Assembly (NCBI GenBank): GCA_030248215.1 | Contig: JASANG010001630.1 | Coordinates: forward strand, 62,001-126,000 | Reading direction: 5' to 3' | Length of the DNA: 64,000 nucleotides | Source of the DNA: Enoplolaimus lenunculus | Lineage: Eukaryota > Nematoda > Enoplea > Enoplida > Thoracostomopsidae | Shown: positions 26,801-38,800 of the stretch, in pieces | Numbering within the stretch: the stretch's first letter is position 1 | Layout of the letters: each line of letters begins with the position of its first letter | Notes under the pieces: generated by a model | Seen by the model: only the letters and a program-made list of their open reading frames with translations | Told to the model about the DNA's origin: nothing | Database searches by the model: none | Made by a program: the position numbers and the translations under genes

Positions 26801-29800
26801 AATATGGAGCAACACATGTAATAAGGCATAAATATCATTTTTCTTAAATGTATACAACAAGTTGGATTTTAAAGGAAATTTTTCTGTGGTCTGTTAACTA
26901 CACTTTCCTGGTTAAATTCCGTTCTTTAGTATGTAAAAATATTACGCATGCGGAACCGGGTTTAGATTACAGTTCGAACGTTTACTTCAAACAGAAAACT
27001 GGTTTTCGAGGTTAAAATTGACCTCCAAGGTCTAAAAACGGCACTGTGCTGTGGTCTGTTAGTTAGTGAAGCCACGAGTATTTGCTTCAGCGGACGGCCA
27101 AAGCTGCACTTGTACTCTCGACGCAGTGGGTAGCAAGGTGTTGAGTTGAGTTACAGTAGCATAGCTATTAACTGGCTGCACGTATGCTCATTACAGGGCT
27201 GTCTCACCTTACCATGCAAGCAAATTTACAATGCTTTTTAATTTGAACAACAAGGCCGAAACTTGCCGTCTGAAAGCGTTCGTAAGCTACAAAAATTTGT
27301 CACACTTAGTCGCAGTTTTGGTGCGTTTATGCTTGTTAACAATTCTTACGTACAATTCACCATAGCAGATTTTTAAAAACGTTATACACTTACCTAGAAC
27401 ACATATTCCATTGAAAATTGCCGCTATCGAAAACAATAGTAACCGCCAGAGCGGGCTGTCAAAAGTTATAGATTAGCGCCTCAGCGGCGTTTCTGGTATT
27501 TTGGATATTGGTTACGTTCTATGCAAATTTTGGCCCATGTATGTAACAGGGCCGAACTGTAGTATAAGCATATTCCTAAGACTAAGCCTAAACCTAAGCC
27601 TAAACCTAAGCGTAAGGATGAGCCTATTGCTAAGATTAAGTCTGAGCAAACAGCCCCGCAGGATAACGATCCGACCCTGTTCTATATATGGGCCGAAATT
27701 TTGAACGTGGTTTCTGGTGTTTACTAACTCAAAAAGTTCCCAAAACCTACGAGAAGACCACAAACGGATTGTATGGTTCCGTAATCCCTCACACTGGCTA
27801 CTACCCGAATAAGGATGATATCTGCGTTCGAAAGGGATTTGCATGCGACATACAGCAAAATTATTAATTTGCGTTTCTCATGTTCAATAAAACGTTGCTT
27901 AGTTTGAGTGGTTTTACGTGCGACACCCTCGGTTAGCATTAATTGGACTTGCGTAGGTTCAGCGAGACAGTAGCCATTTAGAGAACCTACAGACAAAATG
28001 TTTCACTATGGGGGAAGTTTTGCACTTTTTAGAGTTGGAGCATTTGTGCCGGTATCTCCTATTCTGTTTAGTCCTTTGTGAAAATGGGAAATTGTTTTCC
28101 CTTGCGAGGAGAAAAAAGGGCCAATACCTTTCTCTTTTAGAGGCAAAGTAAAAATTGCCCACTTTTCAGCATTGTTTTGTTTCAGATTCGTTCACATCAA
28201 TCCGGTTGGTATCAATCTCATCACCAAGTTGATGAGTCGAGTGGTAGTTCAATGAAACAAACAGGACAACAGCACTCAACCAGAGTTACTCAGGAGACAC
28301 CTTTCTTTATTAAGGTACGGTGAAGTTTCGGCGAGTTACATTGTATTTTATTCTACTTAAAACATAAACTTTTCGCATGTGTTGCACCGCTGAAATTCTA
28401 TGATTTTGTTGAATATTGTGTTAAACTTTCAAGTTGTTGCATTGTTGGAGTTGATATATAACGATGTTACCAGCTGAACAGAGAACACTAGATTGAATAA
28501 TTTAGTTATTGTTAACTGTTCATTAACAGACTGTTTTAAGTCTTAAATTGCTAATCATTTTGTAGCCTGCTCTTTCAACGAAATTGTATGAAACCAGTGC
28601 TATAAGTAATTGAAACGGCGCATAAGAACAGCTTAGAGTTAATTTTTCCTAGCCTCCTGTACACATGAAGCTGTATTAAACCAGCGCTATAGAAGACGGG
28701 CCCGTAGCCAGTTGGGGGGCGGGGGGAGGCTCAGCACCCCTGGAATAATTTTGGCCCCCCTAGAAGGTGTTCAACCTTGCTTATAAGTCACTGAAAACCT
28801 TTAAGTGCCCCTCCTGAAATTTTTTCAGCCCCCCTAGCAAGGTTGGCCGGTTACGGGCCTCATGAGAGATTTTGTGGCATCGTTAACAAAATTATTATAA
28901 AGGGCGTATAATCACAAATTTATTTCGAAACTAAATATATTTGCAGCCTCTGCAAGACAAACGCGTCAACGTTGGCCAACGTACAGTGCTCGAGTGTGAA
29001 GTTGATGGAACTCCTGAACCGCTCGTTAAATGGTTCAAAGATGGCGCGCCGATATTTGAAGGATCCCTGGCTGGGGTTGAAATCCACAAGCTTGGACAAC
29101 GATGCCGCCTCGTGTTTGCGGCTGTTACAGACAATCATTCAGGACGCTATACTTGCCAGGCTGCAAACAATCATGGAACCAAAACGACTTCAGCGATGCT
29201 TATAGTGACACCAACTGCGTCTTCAGGTTAGTAGTAGTAGGAGTACATTAATGGTTTCAACAAGAGTGTGCAACTGAATATACATTCTGTGTACAAAAGA
29301 TAAACCCAACACACGTTGTGTTTTCGACCTACCCTTTCTCTTATTTAAGGGGAAGTCAAGTTTGAAACTTTTCTATTTCTCACGTTCAAATATTTCAATA
29401 TTCTAAACGTACCCGGTTTATACTTTTAAAAACATGCTAATGCTACATTTCAAACATCAACTACCCCCTAAATAAGTGTGGGGGTTGGCCAAAAACGTAA
29501 CGCCCGGTGGTACATTTTGTACCATGCGAAACCCCAAGAGTTGCATACTCATCTATCATACACTCTTGATAGTAGCAAAACTCGATGGAGACTCTACGGT
29601 CGAAAGCGTGCAACCTAGCAATGTTCCGCGGTATATGAAGTACAAGCGGTGTTGCATTTACTACTACCCAGGGGTGTAAGCCATAATTTCATTTCGGAAA
29701 GCGGTAACCACATTTAAAAGTTTTTGCGAGCCAGTATAGCGAGTAAGAATTCGACGTGCGCAAGTGTTCTATAGCCTGTAAAAGTACATTTTTGAGTGCA

Positions 29801-32800
29801 ACAATTTCTGAAGAGAATATATCCCCCTGTATGTCCTTGTATACGCCGCTGACCTCACCCCATTTATGGAGGAATAGATGTTGATAGAAACATGAAAATA
29901 CATTGGAAACTGCAAGAATATAAATGAACACTCTGGCACCTTGAATATCTGTTATACTTAGAATTGAAGATTTGTTAAAACAAATCTCCTTTTCATAAAT
30001 GTAGGGGTTCGGCCCAAAATGCCGCATGCGCTTTCTCATTCCTTTATATGGTGAACGTACCCAGTTGCATGCTCTTGTAATAGTTTTTTAAGTCTAGTTT
30101 ATCTTAACTTTTACTAAATATCTAAAAATTTATACAAAACGTTCTAAATCACATTATTTTAGAACTGAGAAAATGTGTTTTGCAAAACTATGGAGCCAAA
30201 ACTACTGGAGCGAGACTAGGAGGGTTAGGTCCTGACGCCATTTTCACTTTCTAACTCCTAGCACAAATTGTTTTGTCTTGGTAGAAAGTATTCTATGCTA
30301 GGAAATTGTTGCTTTTCCTTCTGCAAACCATCTTCAAACTTATGTTAGTAATTTATGGGTGCATGGATACTAAAATCGACAACACTTTTTCGCTTTTCCC
30401 ATTTTAGTCGATCAAAAACGATCGATGATCCAAGAAATGGAAGCTACTGGGCATCAAGTGCAGCGTCCTGCAGGAGGATTTGGAACGTCACCATCGCAAC
30501 GGCTACTTGAACAACGGATTAGCAGTCAACAACAGTATAACACTTTTGTGTCAACTCATCCTAACGATTCAGATTCTGCAGTAGGTTTAACTTTAGGCGT
30601 CGGGTTAGTTTTATTAATTAAAAACTTATAAGCAATTTTGCAAACAGTAGCAGCTAAAACAGTTTTATGATCGTTGAAATGCCGATAAACAGGCAATCGG
30701 ACAGCCGATTCAACATAATCTCGTTGACGCGAGGTAGCAAGAAAAAGGTACACACTTGTTCGGAAAAACAGGGTATAAACGGGGAGGTCTGCCACCGGCT
30801 CCAGCAGACAATTGACCTCCGGCACCGGTGTCGTCATTAGTCATTTTGCGTAAAGTTCTAGCAATTCTGGTAGTGAAATTTTTGGTTTTTTTCTAAATGT
30901 TGCGCTATTCATTGAGTCTTTTTGTTTTAAAATCATTTTACAGTTTAATATTATGCAATTTTCTGTGACATTTTTAATATTATGCAATTTTCTGTGAGAT
31001 TGGGTAGGCTAAAACACTGAATTCCGAATTAGGATAGTCCAGGGCGGAATTACGACTTGACCAGCCCACGGCGTAATTTTTTCTCTGCTACAGGTGCACG
31101 CCTTGTGATTGGTTGTTACTATAATGCCATACTCAAATACGATTTGTTGATGCAAATACTCTTTTCTCATTGGCTAAGTAATCGTTACCTATTGGCTACC
31201 AAACAGTTTTTCCTAAGATTAGTTTAATCCAAGACAATCAACCAACCAATCAGAGACGCACAGCTTTTCAGACATATAATTCTGCCGTGAGCTAGCCCAA
31301 GTAGTAATTCCGCTTTTGACTATCCCAATTCGAAATTGGCATAAATTTCATGATTGGTTTTTTATTTTAGGCATGGCTGTTCAGCGAAAGCGAAACAGAA
31401 GGTGACACTGGAGGTCCACATCAACCGCCAAATTTTCGTCAAAAATTGAAACCGTTACATTTGTCTGAAGGCCAAGATGCGGTATTTCAGTGTTCGATCG
31501 TTGGAAAACCGACACCTAAAGTAAGCTGCTGGTGTATTGTCCAGTGCCGGAGCAGGCTAGGGTGGGCCCCCAAAATTCCGGGGTGGGCCTTCAAAATTTC
31601 GGAGTGGGGGCCCCTTGCGATGATCAAAATATTTTTCAAATTTTTGTTTAAAGTCTTGTTAGGATGGGGGCCCTATTGGGGGTGGGCCCCCAGATGGAGG
31701 GAACGGAGGGTTTCCGCTCCGGGCGTGGTATTATCCTCAGCGACCACGCTAGGATTTTTGAAACGATCGTCTGGCAACTTTGAATTGATTACGGGGTTCT
31801 TATATTTCAAGTTTACGTAAATATGTTCGTTAACTCATCGGAACAAAATTTACAAAGAAAGGTGGTTGGACCCCTAATTCCTTATTTTCTAGTAACAGAC
31901 AATGCAGTCTTGAACCAATATTTACCAGGACCTAAATTTACTTCAATAAATGGGTCTTCACCGTTATCCTTCTGAAGCTGGTGCACTCCAAAAATGATCG
32001 AATGTTAAAAACTTTTCTGCACATTTGAGCTTCGCACAATGAAAAATAACCACGGAACCAAATTAACAGAGTTTGCTTTTTGCGATCTGACGATAGGCTT
32101 AACATATGTCAACGCCAGATTTAAAGATACAATGAAAGACCTAACATTGTCGTTTACCGTACTAGAATTTTTATGGCTCTTACACACATTCCTCACACAA
32201 CGTTTCAAATATTTTGGCATAACTTAGAGTTACAACTAGACGTATGCTTAGGCTTGGGCTTAGGCTTCAGCGTAAGCTTGCGCGGTAAGTTGACAAGTGT
32301 TGTTGTATATTTTGTTTCAAATTGCTTCAGATTCAATGGACGAAAGACGGCGTACCATTAGCTGCATCGCAGCGCGTCGCAATGTCATACCGTGCTACAA
32401 TGGCCGAGTTACGTATTAAAATGGTGTTTCCAGAAGACGCTGGTACTTATGCAGTAATCGCAGAAAATGAACACGGCTGCGCTCAATCATCGGTCAACAT
32501 GGAAATCGCAGGCGTCGTTGAACAAGCCAGTGGCGTAAAGGGATCTATTCAACAATGGAACAGCGGTGTTGCTGCGTCATCTGGAGCTAAGTATACCACA
32601 ACAATCAGCAAATCGTTTAATGAACAAAAACAGCAGTCGTCTTCGATGATGTCGTCAACTAATACGTCGTAAGTTTTAAGTGAATTTTTTGCTTGTTTTT
32701 TTATTTTCTGGGCCCGTATTCTTAAATATGTCTAGCATCTTGGTGATCTGTAGCATCTTGGTGATAGGTATTGCAAGTTTTGTATCAGTAAATGCTGAGA

Positions 32801-35800
32801 TTTTTTAATTCAGCACATTCTTTGATTATATGATTTGCTCTACTTCGGTACGTATTTTGAGTTCAATAACTGCAATAGTTAGTGAGTTTGAAAACCTATG
32901 AGTAACTGTTGATAGTTGCGTTACATATTTAAAAATAATTGCCCTAGACTCGATTTTTTCAAATGTCTGCAACAACTGTCATAACTTAGTAATTGGTTTG
33001 CAAACAAACTAACTGCGGTTATTATAAACATGAACCTTGACTCACAAGTACGGCCAATCAGTCGCAGAAAATGGGGCAAATTTTTAAGTTTTCAGTTGGC
33101 TTGTTCAAAGTTTACAGGTTCTATCACCAATTGATAGGACGCTACATACATTTAAGAATATGGGAACCTTAAAATTTTGGTTCTTCGAAGCAACTGGCTT
33201 TCAGCAACGTTTGCAACATTTAGATGGCGAATAGTGACGTAGAGCTATAAATGGTTTACGAACCTTGCTGAAAATACGTTGGCTCGTAGAAGGAAATGTT
33301 TTGCGTCTGTGCAAATTTGGATACAAATGTTAAGTTGTAACGCTCCTGATTTATGGAATGCAATGTTGAGGACGTTAGCCGGTTTGTTTTTTACAATTCG
33401 TGCAGCTTTTATATAGCACCAAATTATCTGTATATTGACCGGACGTCTACTCTGAGCGTGACTGTTAACCATAACCCGCAATTTCTTTTACTTTTTCGCT
33501 TAAACAAAAATAATCGTGCAGATTTGTTTCGTTTTTCTTCAATTTCGGTCCATGTAAAGATCAGGGGTGGAACGTTTTTCAGTGGGACTAGAAAAGGCTA
33601 AGCTTAAGCTTAACTTTAATTTTTTGCTTTGCTTAGGCTTAGAATTAGGCTTAGGCTTAGGAATAAGCTCATTCTTACGCTTAGGCTTAGGCTTAGACTT
33701 AAGCTTAAGCTTAGGGATATGCTTATGATACTGTTATACCCCTGTTATTTACATTGGCCTCAATTTGTAACTTTATCTTGATTCCATTCAATTTTAATTA
33801 ACGAAACATATCGTTAAGCCAAAAGGTTGCTTTTAAAATGTGTTTGCGGTAATAACACATTTATATAAACTTAGATTTTAAAAAAATCACAGCTATGATA
33901 TTGAAAACTGAATTTCGATATTTTGGTTCCTTTGTTTTGGTGAAATTATTAGTCGAATACGAAGGTCTACTACAAATTCAGAATTGCGCACAATTTCGCT
34001 TTCGCGCAAAGTTGTAGCACAGTTGATATCATTCACTGTCGGTTGATTGTACTCGTTTTTGTTTACATTTTAATGCAACAATGACCAGTTGAAGTTAAGG
34101 ACAGCATTATATGACCTGAGCATTGGGTTAAAATATAAGTTACATAATGAATCATATAGTCGAAACTAAAATTAGTACGGTATACAATATTAAGACTAGC
34201 TGACCCTGAAGGGGAAGCTGGGGCGGCACGTTAAGATTCCTACGTTACAATTTTCCCCCGCAGAAAATTGGGACATAAATATAGCATGTAGTTAAAATTG
34301 CGTTTCATAACTTTTGCCAGCCCGCCCTCCGTCAGAAAATTCTGGATCCGTCCCTGAATATCAAACATGTTTATGAAGCCTACTTTTCTTGAAACGCATT
34401 TCAAGCTGAAGTCAGAGCCTAAAATCCGAGCGTCAGCGCGACTGTCTTTAATACTTGTATTCCAAATAGGTTTTCGATTTCCATTAATGTGTCAATTTTT
34501 CAGCTGTGAGTATTAATACTAATTAACTTCTCAATCTTAAAATTTTAATGCGGCCAAACATGCACATGCTAGTAGCACGTGCAAGATTTTGCTCAAAAAC
34601 TTGCACGTGTGAATAGGGCTCTAGGCTCCAATAAACTTACATTACGTACGAAACCAAGAGTTTAAAACTATTTTACAGGTTGAGTTTGAGTAAAATACAT
34701 TCATGTTTTTATAATTATTTAATATAAGTTACATGTTGGATAATGGCTGGGTTTCCGCAATCTTACTTAAGTACTTATTTAAGTTATATTTAAGTAATTA
34801 CTTAAGTTGACAACTTAAGTAAATATTTAAATTTCGAGCAAAATCAAATAAACGCTAAATATCAGCCATTGTGATAACAAGAAAGTGACAGTTTTGATTT
34901 ATATTAATAAGACACAATGAGTCTACAATTTTAATTAGACTAAGGTTAGAATGCCTGAATGGTAAATTTGTGATCTATGAAATTTAGTCAACGACTTAAG
35001 TATTTACTTAACTTAAGTACGCCTTTAAAAACGACAAAATGGTTAAGTAATTACTTAGTGCGTTGGATATTTTGTTCTACAAGATTAAACACTAACGCTT
35101 TAGTCAGGTTAACGGGAAATAATTGCTATTTGCAATTGAAAAAGTGACAAGTACTATTTTCCGACAGTATATATATTTATGTATATATTATATATGTTTT
35201 CTTTGAGGCGTGCTTCTTAAAATATTTCAATCTATATTCGTGCTCCTCTTATTTCCGTTCCGATTTCAAATTTTCTTACAAAATTCTTATTTTAAATTTC
35301 AGACGCCTTCTTTGAACTCGATAGACTCAAACTTCTCGTGCTATTCGGCTGCAGCTGACGCAATATGTCACGTGAAAGCCTTTCAATCGATTTTTCCTCA
35401 AAACCTTCTAAAGACACCGAATCGCACGCCGTCAAAGAATGTTATATTGACGAAATGCGTTCAATATCTGAAAAAAATACACTAAACTGAATTGATATAT
35501 TAATAAATGAATAAAACAAAACTTCTTTACCAGTGGCCTGTGACCAACACCTAGCTTCTATCACCTGCATAGGCGTATACAAGTGGTAGATAAACGAGAT
35601 ATATCTCCGAAACTCTTAGAAAGATCCGAAAAACGCACTTTTATACGCTGTAGAATAACCTGCAGAGGTAAAAAATTTTCTCGCTCGCTACGCTCTCTTA
35701 CAAATAATTGGACTAAATTATCTTTAAGTGAAATATAATTCTGGCCACTGATCAGCAGTTGGTAAATAAGTCTTGTAGCGCTTGAGTCTTTATTCAAGTT

Positions 35801-38800
35801 GTATTGTGTTCAATAAGTTGTACGCATTTTCTACTTCGTAGATAGTTGTGCTGCTGTTCGCTTCGAGTTTTAAGTTTTCAATTCGAAACTGTTAATTTTA
35901 GCTGCTAATTTGCCGTGCGCTGTGAGTTAAGAAAGTGAACTCGTAAGCTCAATCTTGATTTGCACTCGTTCATGTTTATTATATTCTTTGTTGAAATTTG
36001 AAAAAAACACTTTTTATTGCCTTGCAAACGCGTTGCAGTTATACCCCTGTTTTTGCAATCATTTTATGTGTAACTAAAACAAGCAGAATGTGCAGTGCGG
36101 ACAAAACGGTTTTCTCGGTTGTCTTTGTTGAATATTTGGCGCGTTAACCTATCGCTGGTTTGACAAATATTTTGAGAACCGTATTATTTATTATTAAAGT
36201 TGGCTAAATGACCCAGGGCTTGTTATCGCGGCTTGCTCGAAATAAAGAAGACATTGTAAATTAAGCGCATCGGTACATCCACCTCAGTTTGCCGCGTGTG
36301 CCCCGATTTTCAATTATTGTTTAGTGCATATTTTTTGCTGAAAAATGTAAAAGGAAGGTTTTCTATTAAAATTTGAAATTGTAATAAATTGAAACATATT
36401 TGAGCGTTCAACAGACGTCGTACTCGATTTTAAAGTTTGCCTTAATTTTTGGAAAAAGGGATAATGTGATGAAAATTTTAATAATCATCGAAACGTGGTC
36501 CCGTTACGACAGAATTTTTCTATTCTTACCAATTTAGTAAAAACAACTTATGATCAAAAAGTTTCTTAGTATTTGCCCTTTAGTTTGTGTCAACTTTTGA
36601 ATTTTTGTTATACCTTCCGCTAATCATGACTGCTACGTTTATAAATAATCAAAGTATTTGCTATGAATTTTTCGAAAGAGTAAAATTACAGTTGCGTATT
36701 GCTATAATTACACTTTTCACGCAATTGGACACCTCGTGCAAACGGTGGGAGTGCGTTTTGGTTTGCGTGAAGTGCTCTTGGCAAGCATATTTAGGGTTCC
36801 GAGTTTAGGGCGGCTTATTGCTAGTATAACGTTCAGTGTATCAATTATTATTTAGTGTATCATAAATTAGCTCTTATAGCTTTAGTTCGTTTTAAATATT
36901 TGTATAGTTTACTCAACAAAATAGATGTTTCTATTGTATTTATACGTAATTCTATTATATTTTTCTTTAATAAAAATAGTGTGATGCTGGTATAGCAATA
37001 TTTTCCCTTAATAGCCATGCTGTATACCTTCAATAATGTCTTGCTCATGTATAACATTTGATTTATGTTTCGCAAGAACATCTACACAAACCGTGTCTAT
37101 GGCCCGTCAGGCTAAGAAGTAGGAAAAAGCTTTACCTTGACTTAACCATAAATTTGTAAAGTAAGCAGGCACTGCTATTTTTTTGAGTCGGATAGGTTGT
37201 ACATAGCAGACAAAATGTGGTCAATCGAAGGCAAGAAAACTAAGAAACCACCAGCGCTGGGTTACTCTTTATTAAACATTAATTATGGTACGAATCAATA
37301 TTTGCAATTATTCGGCACGTCTACAGATCATTTTGGCATAAATTATAGTTCATATTAATGGTTTTGGCTTAAATTAGATTGTTGCTTTACGTAATGCTGG
37401 CCCATGTAAAGATCAGGGCGGACGTTTTTCTGTGAGTCTGGAATAGAGTAAGCTAAAGCTTTTGACTAATTTTTGCTTAGGCTTAGCTTTACGTATGATC
37501 TCATTCGTACGCTTAAACCTTGGGCTGCGGGTCAGGCTAAGGCTTAGGTATGATCTCATTCTAACACTTACGCTTAGGCTCAGAATCAGGCTTATTCTCA
37601 TACTACTGTTATGGTACTCTTGTATACCTTTGCCGTAAACGCTTAAGGCTTTAGTTCTCTTGTCGCTTACAAAGCTTGTGGTTCAAGGACCAATTGTTAT
37701 AAACGTGCCTTTATATTTTTGTTATATTTCATCTTTGTTTCCTTAATTCGGTGAACGTTCGATACAGAATATGCAAAATTTCACAAGCTGTGATTGATTT
37801 CTTCAAAACATACATAACGGTTTGCACGCACTGATGATAGGCGCTAATCACAGCTGAGAACACGATCTGTTATGTTCGTCCAAAATCCTTGAATTCCTGC
37901 CATAAAGAAGCTTAAGATCTAGAGCCTGTGATTCGGACTGACATTGGCATAGCCAAAATTTTGGTTTGGGGGTCGACACAGCAAATGTACTATAGTTTCA
38001 TCATAAAACTGTTCAGATTTCTGAAGCATATATATTGGCCGAAGTCATTTTATCCAAATCGCTGGGCGGAGTTTCGGACACCTATTCCTTTCCCCGGGTA
38101 TACACACTTGGTGTCGCAGTTATCGAGTTCAAGCCACCGTTGTTTATTTAAACATTAGGTTTGTTAAATAGTATTTTACTGTGGCCAAATTTTTGTGAAT
38201 ATTATAAAGTCTATTAATTTGAATTCATCTGCGTATATAACATATTAAAAATTTAGTTCAATTCAAATCGTTTGGAAGTGCACCTCACGTCATGCATCGA
38301 TATGAAATAAGTTAGTATATTCGTAAACTTTGAGTAATCATAGATAACCGAGATAGGTACTACTTTTGGGTCGCTGGCTATTTAGGAAACTGACTCAAAT
38401 CAATCATTTGTATGCTGGCATATGTGTATGAAATAGCGTTTTATTGGTTTTAATAGTAATATTGTTCACAGGTTAATTGTGGGTAAAAATTGGATTTATT
38501 CAACATGGTAAAATGTATTAAGACGCGCAACAAAATTTATATCTTTATTTCGAGTTTGGTTATTGTTTATTTACTGTATTGGACCGAATACAAGGGGTAA
38601 TAAGTGGGGGTCCCCATTTTGAGTCCAAATTAATAGGAGTCCGTATCCCAAATAAGAGTCCGTAAGCGGATAGAGTCCCTAAACCCTAATTATAGTCCAT
38701 AGATGCCAGTCATCGCTAATTGTAGCGCAAAAATGACTCCGGACCAAATAAAGTTGAGTTCGAAACTTTAAAGCGTACTCAAGTTTCGAAAGTACATTCA

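Noticed and set aside
27512-27844. 110-codon minus-strand frame with repeated LRLRFRLRFRLSLR
   Set aside because: The repeats are translations of the TTAGGC-type hexamers inside a MITE.
33547-33759. A true telomere or chromosome-end fusion
   Set aside because: The TTAGGC units are degenerate, short and bounded by MITE inverted repeats, and many similar copies occur nearby.
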